Shown here: one piece after another, positions 33,332-43,188 of the stretch
Layout: every line of letters begins with the position of its first letter
Numbering within the stretch: position 1 is the first letter of the stretch
Assembly (NCBI RefSeq): GCF_000835495.1
Contig: NW_015622547.1
Location: 2,852,001-2,916,000, forward strand
Length of the DNA stretch: 64,000 bases
DNA from: Cladophialophora immunda
Lineage: Eukaryota > Ascomycota > Eurotiomycetes > Chaetothyriales > Herpotrichiellaceae
Reading direction: 5' to 3'
The notes under the pieces: generated by a model
Told to the model about the DNA's origin: nothing
The model's database searches: none
Seen by the model: the letters and a program-made list of their open reading frames with translations, nothing else
Translations under genes and position numbers: made by a program

Positions 33332-34522
33332 ATGCCATCCTTCGACCGCTTTTGGGCCACCTTGATCCAGGTCTGCATTGTGTTTGTCTCCTTCTGCCTG
33401 TTCGATTCCACCCAGGGCATTGTCTTCTTCTCGATCAATGTCGTTGGAATCATGGCGGCTGCGCCCATGAGATTTCTGCAAAGCCAGGTCGACCACTTCC
33501 TCGAATTCTTCATCCACGCCATCTACCACTTCTTCCTCAAGCTCCAGTTTCTGCGTCGGTATTTAGCCGCAACTGGAGTCCAGCATTGTGACCACATCAT
33601 TTCAGAGGCTGTCCGGTATCTTTGGAAGATGGGCGAGGTCATCCACTTCTATTTCATGCTCTTCGCTGTCCTGGCTTTCTCGATATTGACCGGCCAGTTC
33701 GCAAGAGAGCTCGGTGTCCAAAGTATGCGCTTCAGCCGAATCCCTGACTCGTCATCATGCTTCTCGTGCACTTTGTCCTTCATCATCGCCTCCTTTTCCT
33801 CGCTGTCGATTTCTGCTAACCTATCTGCAGGTCTTTGGCAGCAGCTCGCTTATCTCTTCAAGGTTTTGGCGGCTTTCTTCAAGAGATTGAACGCGAACAT
33901 CCGGGAGACCCTCGCACGAGTCGAAGACGAGAAAGAATTCCTCGATGTGATGCCGCTTGGCCCAGGATTCCCAAGGCGTTTCCGCACAAACACCGAATTC
34001 AAAGAATGGGTTCGAAAGGCTGGGCCTGACAAAGCTGGCTTAGATTGTGTGCTCTGTTACAAACAGGTGGTCCATCACGACACACTGTTATTCTTGCCTT
34101 GCAGCAAGTTCCACTGGTTCCATTTCCCATGTGCGGCGAGCTTTGTCGCCAATTTCAATCAATGCCCCAAATGCCACGAGCCTGTGTCTGTTTCCGACGC
34201 GTTCAAGTTCCTTGATGCTGGGCAGATCCCGGCTGTCTCAGTCACCAATCGGTCAAAGAAGAGTGGATCAAGAACGCCTCATGCAGACGGGATCGGGTTG
34301 TGCAAGAACAGAGCAAGGCGGATAGCAGCAGATGGCCACCAAGGGGATAGCAAGAGAGAGCACCGGACCGAGTCCACCAAGAAGCACTCCAAATTAATCC
34401 AGCCAGGGAGGAAAAGGGCAAAGTACAGGAGGACAGGTTTGGTGAAGAGACAACGTCTGGGACACAGCCACAGCCATCTCCACAACGGGTCAGATGATCT
34501 CTACAAGAGTGTAGGTCAGTAA
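33332..34522 (+). CDS. RING-H2 membrane protein (putative E3 ubiquitin ligase)
   Basis: Exons 33332-33722 and 33831-34522 encode 360 residues. The 108-nt gap is open in frame, but it has gtatgc, CTAAC and ctgcag signals and encodes a Ser/Cys/Phe stretch unlike the rest, so I treat it as an intron. Hydrophobic spans lie at residues 7-25 and about 110-125 (EVIHFYFMLFAVLAFSIL). The RING-H2 is CVLCYKQVVHHDTLLFLPCS, then KFHWFHFPC and CPKC, near residues 225-275. The tail is basic (KKSGSRTPH, RKRAKYRRTG) and His-rich (HSHSHLHN). A second RING-H2 gene follows 437 bp downstream in the same direction. Family unknown; ubiquitin ligase activity is inferred from the RING. Confidence 0.78.
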   Translation: MPSFDRFWATLIQVCIVFVSFCLFDSTQGIVFFSINVVGIMAAAPMRFLQSQVDHFLEFFIHAIYHFFLKLQFLRRYLAATGVQHCDHIISEAVRYLWKMGEVIHFYFMLFAVLAFSILTGQFARELGVQSMRFSRIPDSSSCFSCTLSFIIASFSSLSISANLSAGLWQQLAYLFKVLAAFFKRLNANIRETLARVEDEKEFLDVMPLGPGFPRRFRTNTEFKEWVRKAGPDKAGLDCVLCYKQVVHHDTLLFLPCSKFHWFHFPCAASFVANFNQCPKCHEPVSVSDAFKFLDAGQIPAVSVTNRSKKSGSRTPHADGIGLCKNRARRIAADGHQGDSKREHRTESTKKHSKLIQPGRKRAKYRRTGLVKRQRLGHSHSHLHNGSDDLYKSVGQ

Positions 34523-34959
34523 CGATACAAAAACGCAGAGAATGAATGGTAGTAGCATGGTTTTTGGAAGGACTGGACGAAATGGAGCGGAGGTGAGATC
34601 TGCACCCTAAAAATCAGCATGTTAATTCTTTTACATCTCCTCCCATCATTGCTCTCTGCTTCTATGTGAAGCGAAAATGTTATGGTCTCTCCTTAATTCC
34701 AGGACATCCTTCCAGGCTAATAAGATAGCAATGAGGCTGGAGCGCTCCTTCCTCGTAGCATAGAAAGTCACCCTTTGACAGCTGTCGCGGATATCTTGAT
34801 CCCTCTTCAATCTTCTCCCAAGCCTCCTTCGCATTGTTCGACAGGCCACATCCCCTATATTCTATTTAATTTGATCACTACATTCGCTCGTTTATTTATC
34901 TCATTTCTGCTGGCTTCGTCTCCACCACCGTCAGTTACATCTCACAACACAAGAAGGAC
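34523..34959. other. Intergenic region between two RING genes
   Basis: Spacer between tandem RING-H2 genes; no further gene. Confidence 0.5.
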
Positions 34960-35793
34960 ATGGCGAACAAGGAAGATCCTCCTGTGTCTGCCCTCTCTCT
35001 GTGCATATCACCTTGCATCACTGCAAAGACGAAACCTCTGACGGAGTTTGTCATTCGTTATCATCTTCATTCCTTGATTCGGAAAGTCGACGTCCTGGGC
35101 AAAGTGCTCGACAGGCTCCGGCTCTCCGCGGCCGACCAGAGGGTGAGCGGTCAGATTCAACTCTACCTCAAATCCATCAGCCTGGGGCCGGTACTCAGCA
35201 TGATTGCCTTCAACGACATGAAGAAACTTGCCTGGTGTACCACGATCAATACAGTTCAGGTCCCTCAGTTTGCCGCACACTGGAGACCCACGACGGTGAC
35301 CACCTCTGAAGCGATCAACTACGGCATCCTGGTGACTTGGGCCATTTAGTTGCATGTCCTACGAATCACTTCAGTCACCATGGGCGGAGATATTCTGCCG
35401 GCCATGTACTTTCTCGGCCTGTTCATGCTGGAGCAATACCGCTTTCTTGAAGTTCAGGAGGCATGCATCTTCGACAGCGAAGAACACGCCATGAAACCGT
35501 GTCCTCTGGTTGCATTCAAAGCAGACGAGGGAGATCGTGCTGGGGTAGAAGGTATGGCGCTCGAATGTGCCATTTGCCAAGTGGACGCCATCGGCCGGGC
35601 AGAATATGTCTACAAGTTATCCTGCAGTCACAAATTCCACCGGTGGTGCCTGGTCGTGTGGTTGATTCACGAGGGACGGTCAAACTGTCCGCTGTGTCGA
35701 GATCAGATCCTCGTCAACGACATTTGCCTCCCAGCGTTGCGACAGAACTGGGGGTATGACGACGATGCGATCTGTTTCCCGGTGGGAGGTTGA
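34960..35793 (+). CDS. Second RING-H2 protein, exon join uncertain
   Basis: Two open stretches in the same frame are separated by one TAG (35347-35349). The first (34960 on) reads MANKEDPPVSALSLC...LTEFVIRYHLHSLIRKVDVL. The second carries a hydrophobic segment (DILPAMYFLGLFMLEQYRF) and a RING-H2, CAICQVDAIGRAEYVYKLSC, then SHKFHRWC and CPLC. The simplest frame-keeping join removes 35296-35349 (gtgacc, atttag, 54 nt) and gives 259 residues. A longer intron starting at a gtacca site near 35237 and ending at cttcag 35374 also works. Alternatively the RING part starts alone at ATG 35380 (138 residues). It probably arose with the upstream RING gene. Function unknown. Confidence 0.6.
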
Positions 35794-36119
35794 ACTCGTT
35801 CAACACAAGGGGAGTGGGATTGGACCACAGGGACTCTTCGCGCCTTTTGAACCAGTCGAGCCATGCCACGAAGGGTATATCAAATTGTCCAGTCATGGAG
35901 GATGGCCTGCACTTTGCGTCGTTTGGACTTCGATCACTCATTTTCTTTTTGTTCATTTGGTGACTATGATCAACCGGTCTTTGTGCAGCATGGCTATGAT
36001 ATGTTAGGGGCTCGAGGAAAGTTTTGTACACTAATGTTTAGTTCAGGTCTCTAAAGGCACCTCGATAAACCCAAATCCTGTTTTCTTCTGCATCCGTCCC
36101 ACATATATTTTGCACACTC
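35794..36119. other. Convergent intergenic region
   Basis: 3' flanks of the second RING gene and the mitochondrial protein; nothing else. Confidence 0.5.
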
Positions 36120-37403
36120 TTACTTCTCGGCCCTCTTCTGCGCCCGCCCGCCCTCTGCATGCGAGACGATGACCTTCTGCACCGTCTGCATGAACTGCTC
36201 CGTCTTTCCATGGGGAAACGTCGCGTTATTGTTCAGGTTGCGCACAATCTGGTCCAAGAACGGCATCTTCTGCTTCTTGACTTCGGGGTACACCCCACGC
36301 ACATAGGTCTCCGCCAGGCCCTTGCGCTCGCCCGCTCGGGAGACCACGTCGTCGAACTCCATGTCCTTCGGCTGAGCCTCGACGTTGGTCTTCTCGGTCT
36401 CCTTGTCCGCCTCCATCTTGGCCATTTCCTGCGCGAGCTTCAAGACCTCTTCCTTCTCCGACTCAGACTCGAAGCGCGTGAAATACCCCTTGGTGTACCA
36501 TTCCGCCAACTGGCCGGGTGTCTGGTAGCCATGTGGGAGCCGATGTGCGAGCCATTCAATCCTCTGTTGCACAGTTTCCACCAGCCCGGAGCTGGAGAGT
36601 GGGGTGTTTGGCCAGTCCTTGCGCAATTCGGATACAGAGAGTTCCTGCCCGGGTACATGAGGCAGTTCTGTCGTCGGGTTCGCGGGTGGGTCAACGATTG
36701 TGTTGACGTAGTTCTCAACGCGGCTGGGAAGGTCTTCGGCGGCGAAGGCGGCCGAGTCTTCTTCTTCGGCAAGCGAAGTTTTGGTCTTCTCAACCAGGCG
36801 GCGGACACGGCGGTCGGTGCGTTTGCCGCCAGGTGCAGGAGCTCTAGATTGGTCTTGTCGTTGAGTCCGCTGTTGAGCACCAAACTGTCCTTGCTGTGGT
36901 GGTTGACCTCGCCCACCGGCCGGTCGTCGAGCTAGTTGCTGTTGACCTTGACGCGGAGCTCCCGTGCGTTGTAGAAGGCGACCAGGTGGTGGCGCTCGAG
37001 CTGCTCCTCCTGCTCCGGGGGCTATCCCAGTTCGAGCGGCATTTCCCGGTGAGCTAGAGTTTTGCGTATGTGGTGCAGCTGTTCGTCGTAGAATTGTTCC
37101 TGCGGGTCGAGTTGCTTGTGGTCGAGGAGCGGAACCACGGGTGTTGTTTCTGTCGAGCGCGCCGCGTAGGGAGGAGCCAGGCAGAGGTCTGCCAGTTGGC
37201 TGACGGGAAGGGTTTTGATCGCCTAGGCAAAGTTAGGGTCAATTGGCTATGCTCCTAACAACGAGGTGTGGACGGGCATTACCTTCATCGTACAAGACAG
37301 TTGAGCTGGAGAATCCTCGAGCACTGGTAGCCAGTGGAATCGATGGAACAGTAGGTCTCGGCCTGAGACCAAGTCTCGCACAACGTGCGCAGACTTGCTC
37401 CAT
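36120..37403 (-). CDS. Mitochondrial protein with low-complexity insert (possible mitoribosome subunit)
   Basis: Exons 37403-37283 and 37222-36120 encode 407 residues; the 60-nt intron has gtaatg and CTAAC...cctag. The start MEQVCARCARLGLRPRPTV, with SARGFSSSTVLYDE after it, is a strong matrix presequence. Residues about 41-180 are low complexity, rich in Arg, Gln, Pro, Gly and Ala (APRPQATRPAGTILRRT; RGQPPQQGQFGAQQRTQRQD). The conserved-looking part begins RRVRRLVEKTKTSLAEEEDS and continues through DWPNTPLSSSGLVETVQQRIEW to VRGVYPEVKKQKMPFLDQIV and NATFPHGKTEQFMQTVQKVI. I cannot name it with confidence. Size, targeting and the basic, helical end would suit a fungal mitochondrial ribosomal protein. 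Confidence 0.72.
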
Positions 37404-37907
37404 GTGAGCAAGATGAGGATCTTCGAGACGACGATGTGAGGATAAGGTCGGTGGACAGGAGTCTGGAAAGCTCAAAAGGCTCACAGGCTGCATTGAAAAT
37501 TGAGATCACGTGCGCACCACAGACATCAAGCTTCAGCGCCGCTTTAATGCCCTGGAACTTTGGTCTGCCGAAGCCGATCTTTTCCACCACCACTCGTATG
37601 GCGATCAAGGCTCTTGTCCCTCTTTGGATGTCGCTAGGTCCCTATCGCGATACAAATCTATTTGTCAAAAGCGAAGCCCGGCCCTACACGCTGGCGGTCT
37701 TCGATCATGAAAGGTAGGGTGTCAAATTGACCGAGCAGGGGGGCGAGAACCCGGTTTCGCGTCACAATTTTGATTGCGGTTTCAAGCAAATTGATGGTCA
37801 CCCATCCACAATTCCTGGCTCTTGAGATGTCGCCAACAGATCGCTTCGCAAAGCATCGCTGAATCTTGTGGGATGTCCATAATCTCAGGATCTTGCATTT
37901 CAACGAG
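37404..37907. other. Divergent promoter region
   Basis: 504 bp between the mitochondrial protein and the GPI-anchored protein; no motif or gene supported. Confidence 0.45.
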
Positions 37908-38892
37908 ATGAATGCTTCTGTGGCCAGTCCCTCCCTGCCTCGAGCGCTGGTATTGATTTGTGTGATATTTACCACTTGCGTGCAAGCTGCAGCAAATTTT
38001 ACCATTGTCAATGGTCAAATATACACACCAGGGCTAGCAATAATCGATGCGCCTCAGCCATTCACGCCTGAAGGGGGTGGTGAGTATATACCGGAATGAC
38101 AGACACATTCTACCGCGGTAAAACAGGACCTCGACGAAACTGACTCTGATAGATTTCCTCCAGGTCGCCATCGATATCTCAGGCGATGGCCGGATATCCC
38201 AGCCTCCGTATTCTCCAGGTGTTGAGACCGGAATTCTCAATATCACTATGTTCCTGTTCAGCTATGTTACAGGCCTCAATTTGACGATATCAAATGGCAC
38301 CAGTTATGGCTGGTTCAGCGATAGTATGGAAGCACCAGAGTTCCATTGTAACTCCACAACCAGTCGAGGCTTTCGGAATGCGGGCTGCGGGGAAATCATG
38401 GCACAAGAGAGTGGCAGTACCGTGAAGCACGTCAATTGGGCATGGCCCGACTGTTTGGTCGGTGATGGTGGCCAGGATTCTGGAAGTTCATCCGACAGAG
38501 GCTCTTATAACGTGCGACCAGGCCCGTTCCTCTTGCTCTTCCTGTTGTGCTGACTCTGTCCACAGGTCTCGATCCACCAGTCATTTCGGATCAATGGGAC
38601 TGGGTATTACACAATCTTCAACCTCCCCATCCAGGTCACTAATTCCATTCCCAACACAACCCAGCTGGCAGCCAGAGGAACTCGGCCGTCGTGTGCTCTC
38701 CGAAACAATTCCCTGCAAGATCAGACGGGCCAGGATGCGAGCATGTCGCCTCCTTCATCTCAGCCCTATCTCGGCGGTGCTCTCAGCAGCGAAGGCGGGA
38801 CCCAGAATCAAGCACTCACTGGGATGCGCGCTCTTGATCGCAGTATAACAGGACTCTCGATCCTACTTGTTTTATTTTCATTTCAAATGTGA
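37908..38892 (+). CDS. Secreted GPI-anchored surface protein, fungal family of unknown function
   Basis: Exons 37908-38079, 38153-38511 and 38566-38892 encode 285 residues. The signal peptide has the core ALVLICVIFTTCVQAA. The mature start NFTIVNGQIYTPGLAIIDAP runs on as QPFTPEGGDFLQVAIDISGD. Next come MFLFSYVTGLNLTISNGTSY and an ESGSTVKHVNWAWPDCLVGD block, a layout I recognise as a Pezizomycotina-wide extracellular family without known activity. Many N-glycosylation sequons (NFT, NIT, NLT, NGT, NST, NTT) are present. The Ser/Pro-rich stalk ends in a hydrophobic tail (SITGLSILLVLFSF) suited to GPI anchoring. All three exons are in phase. Its role is probably cell-wall related, by inference only. 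Confidence 0.82.
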
Positions 38893-40941
38893 TATTGTAA
38901 CAGCTGACTCTAACTGTTTGGTCCCGCTTCTTGTCAAAGGCTATACAAGCAGGGTTGGGAATGCATAATATGTACTGGGTCGGCAGCCGGATGACGGTTG
39001 GGTGCTAGTTCTCTTACGCTCCCAGGCGACACTCCGCCGGAGACTCTGGGATCCTTTTTCAAAGTCGGGAATGTTCCCGGCGCAGTTCTGCCTTATTCTC
39101 TAGACACATCGAAGGCGATTCGAAAGACAACGGCCACTCGGCGATTGCTCACCCGCCATGTCAGACCGGAAGACCTTTTTATCCATATACATCACACTAG
39201 CAAGGCCTGGGCAAGTCTGTCCCATCTGCCACCGCACATTTGTTTTGCCGCCGTTCGCCATTGTCTCTTCACCTGGATATTCACGCGTCTTATTCATTTC
39301 TGCACGGTTGTCAGTACCTGGGCAAATATCCGAAGAATGTACTGGTAGTTGATACGGTGGAGGTCACACGCTGGACACAGGAACAGTCGACTCTCCTGGC
39401 ACAACGGTCCATGTTCCAGATCGCTCTTACACTTGGAAGAGCAGGCCTAGACCCTGCATTGTGCCCTTTGTCGCGTGTCTAAACGAAGATTTCGATGCAG
39501 ATATCCCTGCCCTGGTCCGAGTTGGATATCTCAGATAAACCAATCGGGCAGAAGAGGGAGAGGAGATGGTCAACATCGACACTTGGGCAGGCTGCTTGCC
39601 TAGCACCTAGCTAGCCTGGTTTTCTCCAAAGAGACGGGATCAGAAATACTTTTCCCCAAGCTTTGGCGCCCTCTCTCCAAAATCCTCATTCGCCCACAGT
39701 GCCACTGGCCATGTACATAAGCCACGGTGCACTGAAGCTTTTGTGCCATGACCCGGACCGATTGCCTCGGCAGCCGCTATCAGCAGGACCTCGTATTCCT
39801 CCAGAGTGAGTAATACTTAAAGGGCCATGGCAGCGGCAAGATGATATAGTATCACTTGGCGATTTCTTGGACAACCAAATCTTCTTTGAACCTCCTTTCT
39901 CTCAAAATCCATCATCTGGTGCTCTCACACATCACATCAACCCTTCCATCGTCCTTTCGGAACCGACACGCTGATCCCCTGGGAAATCTCTTCTCCTAGA
40001 CCTCGGGAAACTGTCGCTAGTCTCCCCACCTCCTCCTCCCCGCAAGCTGCAACGCATGACGTGGCGTTTTGAGTTCCGAGAGAGCTCAATGCAACCCCTT
40101 CCCCAACTCGAAAACCCTGGTATGCTCTCACCCGGGCATCCCAGAGTCCGAAACACCACAAATATCTACCCAGGCACAGGCCCAACCGGGAACTGGGAAC
40201 GATCAGCGCAACAAGTGGAGATCTCAAGATCCTCTCAGCACGTTTGGCAAAAAAGCAAAGCCGCCTGCCAGTCAGGTCTCCTTCGCTTTCCTACGCGGCT
40301 ATGCACCTCTGAGATCGAGCGAGAGTTGCGCAGGTGAGTGTCATACCACTGCATATGACCGCATAAACCCTTGCAAGTCGCTGGATGGTCCTTTTGACGG
40401 AGAATCATCGTCCGGTGCCCCTCAACCCCAGCTGTGGCCAAATATGACAAAGGCTGCCTTTGCCTAGGTAGGTAGCTATCTCCACAGCCCCAGGGACACA
40501 AACCCGCTTTTCACCGCAGAAGCCCCTTCTTCTGTGTGCCTACTGGCTCCTGGACGCCATCCAAGGCAAAATGCTACAATCCCCACGGGGCTGGAGGACG
40601 TGCACTGTCCAGTCGTCGTTCGCCGCCGACTCCCCGCTGCTGGATTGCACATGGCGAACGGTTCTCCTGAACGGAAAAACTCCAACCAACGTGGCCTAGT
40701 GAGCCTTAATGCATCTACCGACTCGTCAATGCAGGGTAATGGTGGAAAGGCCGACACATGTTGAAAAAGTTTCAAGAAGGCCGGCTGCCCCAGATGTTGA
40801 CTTTGCTTCTCGCCTCTCTCTTTTCTCTTGCCCGACCCTGTCAAGTCTATTCCTTGTGTCGCGCACCAAAGAATCTCCGAGAGACTCACATTTGATTTCT
40901 TTCTTTTTCTCAAGATCCTGCTTCTATTTGTTTCCTTGACA
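38893..40941. other. Gene-poor 2 kb region upstream of the acetate transporter
   Basis: The largest gene-free stretch in the window. It holds only short, mutually overlapping frames with no recognisable protein. Its last 150 bp are CT-rich and look like the transcript leader of the transporter. It may carry distal regulatory sites; I see no repeat or RNA gene. Confidence 0.5.
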
Positions 40942-42206
40942 ATGGAAGACAACAAAAGTGCTCCCTTGAACCACCTCAACTCAAAAGAAGATTTCCTTCG
41001 CCGCGTACAGACGGCAGACAGCGTCTTTCTTCCTCGCGATGTGTTCGAAGCCCTTTACCTCTCTCCGGAGCGCAACGTTCCCGGAGACCTGAGGAAGAAG
41101 GTAAGATTCCCTGCCTTCGAGCCTGTCTAGCTTGTCTCACAGTTGTCCTCTCTATTAGTTTGGTAACCCGACCCCTGCCGCTCTGATTGGCTTCGTCATG
41201 GCTGCAACTCCGTACGCCGCCGCAAACATGGGCTGGCGTGGTGCAGGAGGTCTGGGAGGAGCCCTTATGTGAGTGCCTCTCCCTACTCTTTAGAGGCTCC
41301 GAAAATTCCTTGAATTCCCTTTGAAGGCGTTTTCCTGCCGCTTGTACCTCCCCTCTTGACTGACACGGTCACTACGCAGCCCAACGATGATTTTCTTCGG
41401 CGGCGTTCTCCAGATCCTGGGCGCTATCGCCGAATGGATCCTGGGCAATACCTTCTCCATGTGCTTGTTCTTCACCTACGGCACTTTCTGGATCGTCGCT
41501 GGCACCGAGCTCATTCCCTGGTTCGGCGTCGGAGTCCAATACTCCACCACAGGCGATACGCTGCATGGCATGACTGAACCGAGCTATTACGCTACCGTTG
41601 GTGGGTACCATCTGTCACGGCCAGACATATATCTACTCGCAACTAATACAGGCTCGCTCCTGTGAACAGGATTCTATTACGTGGCTCTCGCCATGCTCAC
41701 CACGATTTTTACTATCTGCGCCCTGCGAACCAACATCGTCTTCTTCTCTGCACTTTTCACCCTGATCTTTGCATTTGGGTGTGCCGCAGGAGCGTTCTGG
41801 AATCTGGCACTCGGACATGCGGAGACGGGCAAAAAGTTGACCATAGTGAGTCTACCCATGAATTTTTTTGAGGGGGGAGCATTACCTTGAATTTCTCTTG
41901 CCCTTAATCTGATATGCGATGTCTCCTCATTTTTCGTGTGATTCCATTCCCACAAAAAATGCCACCTCTTGTAATACATCGAACAATATCCAGGGAGCTG
42001 ACACGTTTCGACCCCTTCTACAGGCAGCGGGGGCGTTCACTTGGGCCCTGACGATGATGGTGTGGTATCTCCTCGCGGTGCAACTGCTGGAATGCGTCGA
42101 CTTCCCGGTCACACTCCCAGTGGGTGACCTATCGGGATTCATCAAAGGAAAGACCGAAAGAGCTGCGAAGAAGGTCGCTGGGAGCGCAGCGGACAGTGGG
42201 AGTTAG
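40942..42206 (+). CDS. Acetate transporter, GPR1/FUN34/yaaH (AceTr) family
   Basis: Five exons (40942-41100, 41159-41268, 41380-41600, 41670-41845, 42024-42206) encode 282 residues. After a soluble leader (RRVQTADSVFLPRDVFEALY) come six membrane spans. The family signature NPxPxxL appears as NPTPAALIGFVMAATPYAAA at the first span. Others are GGVLQILGAIAEWILGNTF, FFTYGTFWIVAGTELIPWFG, ALAMLTTIFTICALRTNIVF and WALTMMVWYLLAVQLLE. The Lys/Ala-rich tail is cytosolic. Family knowledge: plasma-membrane acetate (and succinate) uptake, as for yeast Ady2 and Aspergillus AcpA, usually induced by acetate and repressed by glucose. The five-exon model rebuilds every span in frame. Confidence 0.93.
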
Positions 42207-43188
42207 GTGAAATGAAGGAGATATGTGGCGCTTCCCCCGTTCTAAAATGCGAGGGTATGCGATGAGAGAACTATGACATCTGGGCAGGTCTGGGTAGACA
42301 GACAAGGTGTCATACGATAACCGGATGTCTTAGATGAGTGCCTATATCGCTGAGGAGAGAGAGTCGTCCCCGAAATCCGACCCAGGAAGTCAGCAGCCCA
42401 CGGGGTCATTGAGTCGTATTCTGTGGAAATGCGAACTTGTGCATCCTACATAAATATGATGCTCGGGTCGGAGCCAAAGAAAGAAGAAAAGCACAAAGTA
42501 CCCTCTTGAAAGTAATTTGGAAGCCCACTTCCATCCACGATATCCACCGATGAAGCCAAGTAGAAAGCCGACGGAAAGAGGGGTTGACTTTTCAGCCTCG
42601 CGTGAGGATCCGCGAGACTTCGCTCTCAACTACTCCCACTGTCCGACAGCATTTCACCGCTTGTTGCGATTGTTCGCTTGATCTCATCAAGGTTACTCAA
42701 GATATTGGAGGGCAGATGGTATAGCCAACCCATTGGGCTCGTCGTGAAATTTACCATACTCGGGCTCGATGTCCAAAATAAATGGTACGGTCTGACGAGA
42801 AAAGGATTCCGCCGTACTTCCTCCCACTTGTATTCGCTTAGAGGCAACCGTCCTTTACAATGGTATTTGGTCTTGCCCTATGCACAGCGGGATCCCCATA
42901 CGTCCATAGTAACAGTATTAAACATATCTGACGTGGCGGCCACCTCATCGCTATCAAATGACCATAACCATATTCTGAGATGGCGTCTATTCTCTGTCAG
43001 ACGAAGCCCCTTATTTCTGAGGACATGGGCGGCCCTTTGGTCCCTGAGCCGCCACGACACCAAACACTAGCCTCAATATGGCAACTGACTTTTCGACTCT
43101 ACCTCACCTCAATTGTTGTCGCTTGTCCGTCACTTGCATCGAATCCTCTATCAAAAAATATCACCCAAGAACCCTCCAGCAGACAACC
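42207..43188. other. Intergenic region
   Basis: 3' flank of the acetate transporter and the promoter/leader of the next gene. Frame 43078-43188 is open into that gene but looks like leader. No other gene. Confidence 0.45.

Noticed and set aside
38893..40941. Several 60-130 residue frames in the 2 kb gap
   Set aside because: They overlap on both strands, lack recognisable motifs and do not join by plausible introns.
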